Positions 22,301-32,759 are shown, counted from the stretch's first letter. The stretch is 64,000 bases of DNA from Anagrus nilaparvatae (GCA_022575985.1 JAKSXM010000007.1:72229001-72293000); one strand, 5' to 3'. A program made the numbers and translations. Notes: generated from the sequence alone by a model not told the origin.

Positions 22301-23978
22301 TGTTTCCTTGGAATTAAGATCATTAATTAACGATGAAAATATATGATGCATAAAACTTTTCAAATTGACCAAACGCCTTACAGAATTATTGTTAAACAAA
22401 CAATTGGCTATAGCTAAAATCAAAATAAATAATTAACACAAATTATAAATTTCCTAAAATTAGTGAATTTGAAAAACAAGTTAACCTTCTTTTATAATAT
22501 GTGAGTTGTAAGCATAATGTTGAAACTCCACAAATATATTAAATTTATCTTCATTGAATATTTCAACTGGAAATTTAATATTCACTTCGTAATCGTTCAA
22601 AAAAAAATTAATGTAATATTTTCTTGAATTTATTGTTCTATCTTGATGGATTTTAAGTGCATTCGATGTAGCGTAGGAATTTTCCTTATTATTTATATTA
22701 AGTAACTTATACAACAAAACAGAGCAATTATTCAGAATGTTATTATCTAATGGAGTTGTAAAAACATTATCCTATTAAAATAAAAAATTTTATGAAATTC
22801 TTTTATTTATTTAATTACTAGACAAAATGCATGTAGGAAAACTTACAGAATATTCTATTTTTTTAAGTCGAAGACCATTAATTTTTAAATCTTTCAACAC
22901 ATTTAAATCGATATCAATTCCTTCACCTGGAGACATAGACGAAATCTTCAGAATATAATCAAAATTTATTGATATTATATCCTTGTGCTCTAAGTTACAT
23001 ATTTTATTTAAATACGATGCGTTCTTACTTAGAGAAAAATTCTCAGAATTCATTTGCAAACTATAAAATTTATATAGTTTGTTAAAAACATGATCACAAT
23101 CAAATTAGAAATTTTAAACATATTACCTGTATTGTATCGAAGACGATAAATCACCAAAATCCATATTTTCGCTGAAATATTTTATGAACTTAAAATAGCT
23201 ACAGATTTCCATAGTAGCTTGAAAACTAACAATACATGACTGAAAACTGGTTAAATTTATTTGATTGCAAGTTTTTGATACTAAGTTTTCTAATTTCAAT
23301 CTAAATTAAGTATAATTTGTTAAATACATATAAATAATTTTTAAAAAATTTTGTTAAAATACTTACAGAAATCCAAGAAATTTGTCACTGTCAGTATATT
23401 TTTCTGCATTGTTAATTACCATATATAAGGTGTAAGTACAGTTTCTCAAAAATGGCAATTTAAGAACATTTTTTTCAAGGTATTTATTCAAGTCTAAAAT
23501 AAATATATATCTTTCATTTTTTAATTTTCTACATGATATATCAATAAATAATGCAAAAAAAATTTACAAATACAATTATCAATCGGTATTATAGGTTAAA
23601 CTGGACATACCATCATAATTAATGTCTAGATGAAAATTAGTGAAATGTTTGAAATTTTCCAGGTCTTTTACGTTATAATCATTAATAAACGGTTTTAAAT
23701 TACGGCTCAGTAAAATAAAAGAATCCCAATCAATAACTGATGCAATATTAATATCAGATACTTTACTAAACTTTTCCAATTTGGGTTCATGTTGCTTAAA
23801 TTCATTCTAAAAAAAAAAAATAATTAATAAAACATAAGGAAACTAACATAAGTTAAAATCTTTTACAAACCAAATGACTACAATATTCAGAAATTATTCC
23901 ATCTAACATATCAATATCATCGGATTTGTACGAACCCTCCTTAATTTCAAGAATATCGTCTGGACTCATAGCTGACAT
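16355..23978 (-). CDS. Unrecognised 622-residue protein, 8 exons; last intron hosts a Penelope pair
   Basis: Exons 23978..23871, 23806..23611, 23493..23367, 23300..23127, 23060..22847, 22771..22486, 22413..22034 and 16738..16355 join in frame. All introns are GT-AG and phases agree at every junction; the coding sum is 1869 bases, exactly 623 codons. The protein is hydrophilic, rich in Asn, Lys and Ile, with no signal peptide, clear membrane span or zinc-finger spacing. It begins MSAMSPDDILEIKEGSYKSD and ends FIIKFDEWYNIVH. A Lys-rich segment (YADVKKKLKIKKHCCIKK) lies early in the last exon. AATAAA on the - strand follows the stop at 16334-16329. I considered Zwilch, MCMBP, ORC3 and MMS22L and found no convincing match. 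It looks like a fast-evolving nuclear protein, but no function is claimed. The intron 22033..16739 is 5.3 kb against 57-117 bp for the others. Confidence 0.75.
16791..18883 (-). mobile_element. Penelope-like element, 5'-truncated copy (left arm of inverted pair)
   Basis: The - strand carries about 541 codons ending at 17256, nearly identical to the downstream + copy (two residue differences noticed: Ser/Asn before DDMKK, and Val/Ile in GVVY/GVIY). It has the reverse transcriptase core (LEGTPMGSAISSLLADIVMD, RYVDDIIL) and a C-terminal GIY-YIG endonuclease (GVVYKFECNDCPNNYVGET). The match starts at EALLSNREIYQ; residues before it in the open frame are read-through from the junction. The N-terminal third is missing, so this copy is truncated. 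The 3' tail after the stop (17255 down to 16791) is also shared with the other copy. Confidence 0.93.
19254..21494 (+). CDS. Penelope-type reverse transcriptase with GIY-YIG endonuclease (EN+ PLE polyprotein)
   Basis: Single-ORF retroelement protein: a telomerase-related reverse transcriptase followed by a GIY-YIG nuclease that primes insertion. In the 746-residue frame beginning with TTG at 19254, the fingers region (TTIDKGNSTICL) is near residue 185, SFDVSSLFTNIPL near 345, LEGTPMGSAIS near 405, the catalytic YVDD at 442-445, GVIY at 645-648 and YVG at 659-661. A CxxC pair sits between the last two and a His-rich segment follows, as in the family. The frame stays open upstream to about 18880 with no ATG, so the true start is unclear; this copy may be slightly 5' truncated. 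No stop or frameshift lies inside, so it could be translated. Confidence 0.93.
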   Translation: MSNFFKKQVNKQNYIYFKNNNRLLKKFNNLKNQYNQDHIFESNNTESNQYTNKWFINISDTVIPPNVIEIASLGPKFSIPGNIKKKDILDTIKNVENAFYTKAKEIFENNIDNNGKQLTNAEKYNEIQYILNRDPKICKQRHKIINCINMTKNNNTHKSPLLKSYDKKINQCCLFLKRNKNVIFTTIDKGNSTICLNKSLYIRSGEALLSNREIYQVVTRTKTLLKKLHKQASDRLKLWQEQGYLKPNQNPYELTQTHTSIPAIYFPPKLQKIQHMSDIDKNMTIPVRPVTPNFNSHTSLIAKTLHYHLISCIKKPNSYIRNSLDLCEKIKNISIPQDHKLLSFDVSSLFTNIPLELVINSLDRRYNDIHNKCKMPFTEVVDTIKYLYNNTYCTFNHIIYKQLEGTPMGSAISSLLADIVMDDLETTCIKQLNYTPLFYYRYVDDIILCIPQDKIEYTLNIFNNYHQKLQFTIETENNNKINFLDITLIKKGNNLTTNWYTKTTFSGRILHYASIHPAHQKIAMVYNLVDRAIMLADTIYHKENIQIVNNILLANKYPKYFIDKYINKRWELLKNNNYKVPRTINPNNNIYRNKIFVKVPYKPGIYPKINKILDKDEYCIIPQLNDDMKKIVKKGKIDKIENKTGVIYKFECNDCPNNYVGETKRPLFMRIEEHIRNKQSVIATHSTTHHHTFNFKKPKIMDQEKTWGKRKISESMQIQLNGPTVNLKEDTNILNCSYTHTINMLE
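21821..21857 (+). ncRNA. Hammerhead-like relic in the Penelope 3' tail
   Basis: TTGAAAAG is followed by a 6 bp stem GCTTAT/ATAAGC with a 10-base loop, then GAAACGTCT. This mirrors the order core-stem II-GAAA of a hammerhead ribozyme, which Penelope-like elements are known to carry. The core CTGANGA reads TTGAAAA here, changed at C3 and G8, so it should be inactive. The left copy has the same structure on the - strand at about 16892-16928. Confidence 0.3.
22034..23978 (-). CDS. Exons 1-7 of the unrecognised gene
   Basis: Compact seven-exon block. Donors in order are GTTTGT, GTATGT, GTAAGT, GTAATA, GTAAGT, GTTAAC and GTTAGT. The acceptors all follow pyrimidine- or T-rich tracts. The GTATGT donor at 23610 is needed to avoid an in-frame TGA 30 bp later. 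Confidence 0.7.
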
Positions 23979-24049
23979 GATTAATCGCTGTAATTACTAT
24001 AAAATATAATTTTTAAAGATAATTAAGAAAGATAATTATAAACGAACAT

Positions 24050-24215
24050 CAAATAAAATTATCAAATAAAATCATCAAATGTGATCATTAAATGATCTAA
24101 GTGTTCTTTAAATGATTTAAAAATGATCATCAAATGATTCATCGAAAAGATCATAAGATGTTCTGTAAAATTAATTCAATAAGTACATGATTACGAAAGA
24201 TAACAAGTCTTATTT
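24050..24215. repeat. Degenerate GATC-rich edge of the satellite
   Basis: Short irregular ATCAAATGATC / ATGATCATCAAATGAT words recur between the gene start and the first full satellite unit. This looks like a decayed array edge. Confidence 0.5.
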
Positions 24216-27200
24216 ACAATTTATAATGACAAGAAAAAGCATCACAAGAGATGATCGCATAGAAAAAATTACAATAAATATATCATCTCAGGCGATGATC
24301 GCTAGATAAATTACTTGTTGACACTACGGAGCTGCAATTTATAACGACAAGAAAAAGGGTATGCATCTGAATTTATAGAGTGAGGTCAAGATCGGAAATC
24401 ATCACAAGAGATCATCACAAGTGATGATCGCATGGAATAAAATTACAATAAATATATCATCTCAGGCGATCATCACAGGTGATCATCACGAAAGAACGCA
24501 TACTTACTTGTTTACCCTACGAATGTTTCGAAAAGAATGAATATAAACTATAATTTACAATAAATATATAGCTTTAGCTAGATCGAAATGATCAAAAGTT
24601 GATCATCTCAGGCGATGATCGCAAAATAAATTACCTGTTGACAGTACGGAGCTGCAATTTATAATGACAAGAAAAAGGGTATGCATCTGAATATATAGAC
24701 AGCGGTCAAGACCGGAGATCATCGTGAGAGATGATCGCGAGAGATGATCGCGAGAGGTGATCGCATGGAAAAAATTAAATTATTTCATCTTAGGCGATCA
24801 TCTCAGGTGATAATCGCAAGATAAATTACCTGTTGACAGTATGGAGCTGCAATTTATAATGACAGGAAAAAGTGTATGCATCTGAATTTATATAGTGAGG
24901 TCAAGACCGGAGATCATCGCGAGAGATGATCGCGTGAGATGATCACGAGCGATGATCGCATGGAAAAAATTAAATTAAATATCTCAGGCGATGATCGCAA
25001 GATAAATTACCTGTTGAAAAAGTGTGTGCATCTGAATTTATAGAGTGGGGTCAAGACCGGAGATAATTGCGAGAGTGGATCGAGAGAGGTGATCGCGAGA
25101 AATGATCACATGGAAAAAATTAAATTAAATATTTCATCTTAGGCAATCATCTCAGGCGATGATCGCAAGATCAATTAACTGTTGAAAAATTGTATGCATC
25201 TGTATTTATAGGGTGGGGTCAAGACCGGAGATCATCGCGAGAGATGATCTCGAGAGATGATCGCGAGAGATGATCGCATGGAAAAAATTAAATTAAATAT
25301 TTCTTCTTAGGCAATCATCTAAGGCGTGACTGTAAGATAAATTACCTGTTGACAGTATGGAGCTGCAATTTATAATGACAGGAAAAAGTGTATGCATCTG
25401 AATTTATAGAGTGAGGTCAAGACCGGAGATCATCGCGAGAGATGATCGCATGGAAAAAATTAAATTAAATATCTCAGGCGATGATCGCAAGATAAATTAC
25501 CTGTTGAAAAAGTGTGTGCAACTGAATTTATAGAGTGGGGTCAAGACCGGAGATCATCGCGAGAGATGATCGCGGGAGGTGTTCGCGAGAGTTGATCGCG
25601 AGAGGTGATCGCGAGAGGTGATCGCGAGAAATGATCACATGGAAAAAATTAAATTAAATATTTCATCTTAGGCAATCATCTCAGGCGATGATAGCAAGAT
25701 CAATTAACTGTTGAAAAATTGTATGCATCTGTATTTATAGGGTGGGGTCAAGACCGGAGATCATTACGAGAGTTGATCGCGAGAGGTGATCGCGAGAAAA
25801 GATAACATGGAAAAAATTAAATTAAATATTTCATCTTAGGCAATCATCTCAGGCGATGATTGCAAGATCAATTAACTGTTGAAAAATTGTATGCATCTGT
25901 ATTTATAGGGTGGGGTCAAGACCGGAGATCATCGCGAGAGATGATCTCGAAAGATGATCGCGAGAGATGATCGCATGGAAAAAATTAAATTAAATATTTC
26001 TTCTTAGGCAATCATCTCAGGCGTGACTGCAAGATAAATTACCTGTTGACAGTATGGAGCTGCAATTTATAATGACAGGAAAGTGTATGCATCTGAAATT
26101 TATAGGGTGGGAACAAGACCGGAGATCATCGCGAGCGATGATCGCGAGAGATGATCGCGAGAGGTGATCGCGAGCGATGATCGCGAGAGATGATCGCGAG
26201 AGGTGATCGCGAGAAATGATCGCATGGAAAAAATTAAATTAAATATTTCTTCTTAGGCAATCATCTCAGGCGTGACTGCAAGATAAATTACCTGTTGACA
26301 GTATGGAGCTGCAATTTATAATGACAGGAAAAAGTGTATGCATCTGAATTTATAGAGTGGGGTCAATACCGGAGGTCATCGCGAGAGATGATCGCGTGAG
26401 AAGATCGCGAGCGATGATCGCATGAGATGATCGCGAGCGATGATCACGAGAGATGATCGCATGGAAAAAATTAAATTAAATATCCAGGCGATGATCGCAA
26501 GATAAATTACCTGTTGAAAAAGTGTGTGCATCTGAATTTATAGAGTGGGGTCAAGACCGGAGATCATTGCGAGAGTTGATCGCGAGAGGTGATCGCGAGA
26601 AATGATCACATGGAAAAAATTAAATTAAATATTTCATCTTAGGCAATCATCTCAGGCGATGATCGAAAGATCAATTAACTGTTGAAAAATTGTATGCATC
26701 TGTATTTATATTGTGGGGTCAAGACCGGAGATCATCGCGAGAGATGATCGCATGGAAAAAATTAAATTAAATATTTCTTCTTAGGCAATCATCTAAGGCG
26801 TGACTGCAAGATAAATTACCTGTTGACAGTATGGAGCTGCAATTTATAATGACAGGAAAAAGTGTATGCATCTGAATTTATAGAGTGGGGTCAAGACCGG
26901 AGATCATCGCGAGAGATGATCGCGTGAGATGATCGCTAGCGATGATCGCGTGAGATGATCGCGAGAGATGATCGCATGGAAAAAATTAAATTAAATATCT
27001 GAGGCGATGATCGCAAGATAAATTACCTGTTGAAAAAGTGTGTGCATCTGAATTTATAGAGTGGTGTCAAGACCGGAGATAATTGCGAGAGTGGATCGAG
27101 AGAGGTGATCGCGAGAAATGATCACATGGAAAAAATTAAATTAAATATTTCATTTTAGGCAATCATCTCAGGCGATGATCGCAAGATCAATTAACTGTTG

Positions 27201-30163
27201 AAAAATTGTATGCATCTGTATTTATAGGGTGGGGTCAAGACCGGAGATCATCGCGAGAGATGATCTCGAGAGATGATCGCGAGAGATGATCGCATGGAAA
27301 AAATTAAATTAAATATTTCTTCTTAGGCAATCATCTAAGGCGTGACTGCAAGATAAATTACCTGTTGACAGTATGGAGCTGCAATTTATAATGACAGGAA
27401 AAAGTGTATGCATCTGAATTTATAGAGTGGGGTCAAGACGGAGGTCATCGCGAGAGATGATCGCGTGAGATGATCGCTAGCGATGATCGCGTGAGATGAT
27501 CGCGAGAGATGATCGCGAGAAATGATCGCATGGAAAAAATTAAATTAAATATCTGAGGCGATGATCGCAAGATAAATTACCTGTTGAAAAAGTGTGTGCA
27601 TCTGAATTTATAGAGTGGGGTCAAGACCGGAGGTCATCGCGAGAGATGATCGCGAGCGATGATCGCGAGAGATGATCGCATGGAAAAAAGTAAATTATCG
27701 CATGGAAAAAATTAAATTAAATATCTGAGGCGATGATCGCAAGATAAATTACCTGTTGAAAAAGTGTGTGCATCTGAATTTATAGAGTGGGGTCAAGACC
27801 GGAGATCATCGCGAGAGATGATCGCGGGAGGTGATCGCGAGAGGTGATTGCGAGAAATGATCGCATGGAAAAAATTAAATTAAATATTTCACCTTAGGCA
27901 ATCATCTCAGGCGATGATCGCAAGATCAATTACCTGTTGAAAAATTGTATGCATCTGAATTCATAGGGTGGGGTCAAGACCGGAGATCATCGCGAGCGAT
28001 GATTGCGAGAGATGATCGCGAGAGGTGATCGCGAGAGATGATCGCAAGAGGTGATCGCGAGAGGTGATCCCGAGAAATGATCGCATGGAAAAAATTAAAT
28101 TAAATATTTCTTCTTAGGCAATCATCTCAGGCGTGACTGCAAGATAAATTACCTGTTGACAGTATGGAGCTGCAATTTATAATGACAGGAAAGTGTATGC
28201 ATCTGAAATTTATAGGGTGGGATCAAGACCAGAGATCATCGCTCGCGATGATCGCGAGAGATGATCGCGAGAGGTGATCGCAAGAAATGATCGCATGGAA
28301 AAAATTAAATTAAATATTTCTTCTTAGGCAATCATCTCAGGCGTGACTGCAAGATAAATTACCTGTTGACAGTATGGAGCTGCAATTTATAATGACAGGA
28401 AAAAGTGTATGCATCTGAATTTATAGAGTGGGGTCAATACCGGAGATCATCGCGAGAGATGATCGCGAGAGATGATCGCGAGCGATGATCGCGAGAGTTG
28501 ATCGCATGGAAAAAATTAAATTAAATATCTCAGGCGATGATCGCAAGATAAATTACCTGCTGAAAAAGTGTGTGCATCTGAATTTATAGAGTGGGGTCAA
28601 GACCGGAGATCATCGCGAGAGTTGATCGCGAGTGGTGATCGCGAGAAACGATCGCATGGAAAAAATTAAATTAAATATTTCACCTTAGGCAATAATCTCA
28701 GGCGATGATCGCAAGATCAATTACCTGTTGAAAAATTGTATGCATCTGAATTTATAGGGTGGGGTCAAGACCGGAGATCATCGCGAGAGATGATCGCGAG
28801 AGGTGATCGCGAGTGGTGATCGCGAGAAACGATCGCATGGAAAAAATTAAATTAAATATTTCACCTTAGGCAATAATCTCAGGCGATGATCGCAAGATCA
28901 ATTACCTGTTGAAAAATTGTATGCATCTGAATTTATAGGGTGGGGTCAAGACCGGAGATCATCGCGAGAGATGATCGCGTGAGATGATCGCGAGCGATGA
29001 TCGCGAGAGTTGATCGCATGGAAAAAATTAAATTAAATATCTCAGGCGATGATCGCAAGATAAATTACCTGCTGAAAAAGTGTGTGCATCTGAATTTATA
29101 GAGTGGGGTCAAGACCGGAGATCATCGCGAGAGTTGATCGCGAGAGGTGATCGCGAGTGGTGATCGCGAGAAATGATCGCATGGAAAAAATTAAATTAAA
29201 TATTTCTTCTTAGGCAATCATCTCAGGCGTGACTGCAAGATAAATTACCTGTTGACAGTATGGAGCTGCAATTTATAATGACAGGAAAGTGTATGCATCT
29301 GAAATTTATAGGGTGGGATCAAGACCGGAGATCATCGCGAGAGATGATCGCGAGAGATGATCGCGAGAGGTGATCGCGAGAAATGATCGCATGGAAAAAA
29401 TTAAATTAAATATTTCTTCTTAGGCAATCATCTAAGGCGTGACTGCAAGATAAATTACCTGTTGACAGTATGGAGCTGCAATTTATAATGACAGGAAAAA
29501 GTGTATGCATCTGAATTTATAGAGTGGGGTCAATACCGGAGATCATCGCGAGAGATGATCGCGAGAGATGATCGCGGGAGGTGATCGCGAGAGTTGATCG
29601 CGAGAGGTGATCGCGAGAGGTGATCGCGAGAAATGATCGCATGGAAAAAATTAAATTAAATATTTCACATTAGGCAATCATCTCAGGCGATGATCGCAAG
29701 ATCAATTACCTGTTGAAAAATTGTATGCATCTGAATTTATAGGGTGGGGTGAAGACCGGAGATCATCCCGAGCGATGATCGCGAGAAATGATCGCGAGAG
29801 ATGATCGCGAGAAATGATCGCATGGAAAAAATTAAATTAAATATTTCTTTTTTGGCAATCATCTCAGGCGTGGCTGCAAGATAAATTACCTGTTGACAGT
29901 ATGGAGCTGCAATTTATAATGACAGGAAAAAGTGTATGCATCTTAATTTATAGAGTGGGGTCAATACCGGAGATCATCGCGAAAGATGATCGCGTGAGAT
30001 GATCGCGAGCGATGATCGCGAGAGTTGATCGCATGGAAAAAATTAAATTAAATATCTCAGGCGATGATCGCAAGATAAATTACCTGCTGAAAAAGAGTGT
30101 GCATCTGAATTTATAGAGTGGGGTCAAGACCGGAGATCATCGCGAGAGTTGATCGCGAGAGAT
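24216..30163. repeat. Satellite array, about 30 units of 150-250 bp with nested 13 bp GATC/CGCG subrepeats
   Basis: Each unit has a constant part: CATGGAAAAAATTAAATTAA, an AGGCAATCATCTCAGGCG-type box, AAGATAAATTACCTGTTGA, TGTATGCATCTGAATTTATA and GTCAAGACCGGAG. This leads into a variable number (two to seven) of 13 bp subrepeats AGATGATCGCGAG (variants AGGTGATCGCGAG, CGATGATCGCGAG). GATCATC at the start of the subrepeat block pairs with following GATGATC to make short hairpins. CATGGAAAAAATT-type anchors occur about 30 times, e.g. near 24764, 24959, 25109, 25278 and 25449. Three unit types alternate: a long one with GACAGTATGGAGCTGCAATT, a short one without it, and one with AAGATCAATTAACTG. 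No ORF runs through the array. CpG is frequent despite the AT-rich genome. Confidence 0.95.
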
Positions 30164-30530
30164 TGGATCTGATACCAAATTTATTCAAAATTTTTTTCTC
30201 AAATTTAAAAAAACAAAAAAATTAAAAAAACTGCAATATTTTTTTTATTTTTTTTTTTTTTTTTTTGTGTGTAATACTTCATTTAGTTCCATGAAAGTAC
30301 TTATATTTGAAAATATGGTTTTTACTCGATATCTCGAATCTGATAATTAATTTTTTTAAAATTTGTTCCAAAATTTTTGATCAATAAAAAAAACGTTTAA
30401 AAGTTAATAGAATTGTATGTATGATTGCATACTTGTAATCGGTGATATCTGTGGCATATTTAAGTATTAAGCTCATTGTTTGAGGAACCTAAGTGCCAGC
30501 TAGTTGGCAGGGTATTTTATTTATTTGCCA
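30164..30530 (-). repeat. Dispersed AT-rich repeat family X, copy 2, abutting the satellite
   Basis: Starts TGGATCTGATACC directly after a 13 bp satellite subrepeat and ends GAACCTAAGTGCCAGCTAGT with TGGCAGGGTATTTTA. It is the reverse complement of the 15707..16060 copy over its right part, and its left edge matches 42107-42140. Confidence 0.65.
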
Positions 30531-30599
30531 GGTCCTATTTCTTTAAAGTTATTCAAAAGGCATAAAAAAATCAAATTATCTTCTAATACCTTCATTTAA

Positions 30600-30680
30600 T
30601 AAGAGATCTCTAGACATCAAAAAAGATCTGCGATGATCTAAAGAGATGATCTACCGAAAATTCGTCAGGTGATCTTGCAG
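30600..30680. repeat. Degenerate satellite-like GATC words beyond the insertion
   Basis: AGATCTGCGATGATCTAAAG and AGATGATCTACCG with further GATCT words resemble decayed 13 bp subrepeats. This suggests the array once extended past the family X insertion. Confidence 0.4.
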
Positions 30681-30897
30681 TTTCAAGGCAAGTTTTCTAA
30701 TCTTTGGAATACAAAAAGATTTTCTATGTAAAAAATTTGTTATTGCATACTTATTCAAAATTTTAATTTAATTTTTTTGTATTTCTTTTAACAATAGTAA
30801 ATCATGTATCTTGTTAAAATATTACTTTAATTATACAACTAGAAAAAAAAAAAGTTCTGATCCTGGAACTAAACCTACCTGCAGGTAAATTTTTCGA

Positions 30898-31450
30898 TGC
30901 CCTAAAAACGAATCTAAAGTCAAAATTTACCCATCACCCTTAGTTTTTGCCCCAGCTTCCCCAGCCACCCTCTAAACCGACCCAGAAGGCAAATATTTTA
31001 TTTTGTCCAAAATTTAAAAATAAATGTATGTAAATTACGTTTATTGAGGTCCTAAAATCGAATCTGAAGTCAAAATTTACCAGTCACCCTAAGTTTTTGC
31101 CCTAACTACCCCAGTCACCCTCTAAACCAACCCAGAAGGCAAATATTTTATTTTGTCTAAAATTTAAAAATAAATTGATGTAAAATACGTTTATTGAGGT
31201 CCTAAAATCGAACATGAAGTCAAAATATACCCACCACCCTTATTTTTTGATCCAGCTACCCCAGCCAACCTCTGAACTACCCAAAAGGGCGAATATTTTA
31301 CTTTCGGCAAAAGTTATACATAAAGTATCTTAGTTACATTTTTTGATTTTATAAAAATGAATTTCAAGTCAGAATTTACCCATTACCCTTAGTTTTTATC
31401 CCAGCTACCCCAGTAACCATCTAAAAAACACCCCAGAGGTAGGTTCGTAA
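30898..31450 (+). repeat. 150 bp tandem repeat, about 3.7 copies
   Basis: GTCAAAATTTACC-type starts fall at 30919, 31069, 31219 and 31368, a period of 150, 150 and 149 bp. Units carry CACCCTTAGTTTTTGCCCC, CTACCCCAGCCACCCTCTAA, GACCCAGAAGGCAAATATTT and TTTATTGAGGTCCTAAAATC. Divergence rises to the right. It is noncoding. Confidence 0.85.
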
Positions 31451-31800
31451 ATCGCTTTAAAGTATTACAGCGGTTGTAGGATGGTGCTAAGAACTTTTAT
31501 TGACATAATAAGCACCTAAGTGCATATTTGATTATGTAAATTTCATTTTTTGGAAACAGCGATGTTTCTTTTGGTTTCTAGAGTTTCAATTCTCATGGGA
31601 TCTTCATACAAGCTTTTTTACATAGATATCGACTGTCTCTCTCTTCTTAGTTCAACAGTATTCTGCAATCATGTAAATATATATCCAATATCCTCAATGA
31701 TATCTTTTAAATTTAATTTTTTATTAATTTTTTTGTCTATTGTTTTTCTTTTTGTTTTAATTTTATTTTTGTTGATCCATTACTTCATATAAAACTTGGT

Positions 31801-32030
31801 ATTATTAAGCAATATGTAAAGGCTCTTTACAAGGAAGACGAATGCTTTAAATATTTGGTCGTGAAGTTCCCAAAGTATTTAAAAGGGAAAATTAAGGAAG
31901 GTATTTTTAATGACCCTGATATAAGAAAACTGATGAAAGATGATGCTTTTAAAGAGAAAAACCCTTGCTTAAGTTTTTAGGAGGTAGTAAATAGTGTCTG
32001 GTTAATAATAAAGATAAAAATTATAAATTG
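31801..32030 (+). pseudogene. Decayed fragment of a multicopy arthropod transposon-associated protein
   Basis: The + strand frame reads YLKGKIKEGIFNDPDIRKLM, then KDDAFKEKN, a stop, EVVNS, and after a frame change LVNNKDKNYKLIV. This order (KLKEGIF..P.IRKLM...F...W..F..V...FLGN.K...Y) recalls a repetitive arthropod protein family often seen next to transposons. I cannot name it. One stop and at least one frameshift show it is dead. A short hydrophobic + strand open frame just before it (31550-31792) looks like chance. Confidence 0.5.
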
Positions 32031-32049
32031 ATAGTTGCACCAGCGCTCC

Positions 32050-32755
32050 CTGCTCTTCATTTAATCGGGCTGTTAAGAACTGGGTGAGATAGAAATCTGT
32101 CTCGCTATGTTCGCGTCCCATCCAAGCCTCCAGGTCCGGAATTCATCTGTGCGTCCACCGGCCACACTTGTCGCTACACCAACGTCCCAGCTATTTAATC
32201 ATAGCATTGGAGCTGGTGCGGGTGGAAGCCACTTCGCGCTCCTTTACACTTTCGTATATGGATTTGCGCTCCAACGCTAGCAGGTCAATAGGAAGGACAC
32301 TAGCTACCACCTGAATCGCCGATAGCGATACCGTATGGTATGCGCTGGCGATCCTGTGTGCCACTTGCCTCTGTACAGAGCATATCTTATGCCAGTACTT
32401 CTTGATTCGGGTAGCGTCCGCCAAAAATTCCGAGCCGCATAGCAGAACAGAGCTCACTAAGAACATCAGGAGTCTTCGCTTTCCTGGTTTGGGCCCCCTA
32501 TGTTGGCCATGAGCCTTGACAGCAAGGATGCGACCGACGCGGTCTTTTCACTCGTTTTCTGAAATTGTTACCAGAAGCTCAGCTTGTCAAGCAGAAGTCC
32601 CAGTTACTTCACCGATATTCTGGTTCGGATCAAGTGTGGATTTCCTCCATCGTCGAAGTTTATGTCAAATATGGTGGGAACCCTTCTGTCAGCAGTATGA
32701 TCTCCGTTTTTGGGTTCGCGAGCTGGAGCCCATGCCCAGGAAAAATTTTAATTTA
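32050..32755 (-). pseudogene. Non-LTR retrotransposon reverse transcriptase fragment (R1-like), heavily mutated
   Basis: The best piece (32466..32191) reads SSVLLCGSEFLADATRIKKY, VQRQVAHRIASAYHTVS and LPIDLLALERKSIYE, the typical region after the reverse transcriptase palm of R1-group LINEs. Beyond its stop, the frame continues as GRWCSDKCGRW..R.IPDLEAWMGREHSETDFYLTQFLT. Upstream (32470-32755) the palm end is recognisable only across several frame changes (GGPKPGKRRLL). The region is clearly more GC-rich than its surroundings. No poly(A) or target duplication is visible. Confidence 0.75.
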
Positions 32756-32759
32756 TTTA

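Noticed and set aside
16355..23978. Assignment of the 622-residue protein to Zwilch, MCMBP, ORC3 or MMS22L
   Set aside because: Length is similar to some of these, but no stretch aligned convincingly with the family motifs I know, so no name is given.
24216..30163. CRISPR-like repeat and spacer arrangement
   Set aside because: Eukaryotic satellite: the spacers between constant parts are themselves repeats of one another and unit length varies from 150 to 250 bp.
31550..31792. 80-codon hydrophobic + strand frame
   Set aside because: No upstream or downstream exon, no recognisable motif, T-rich sequence gives Leu/Phe/Ile runs by chance.
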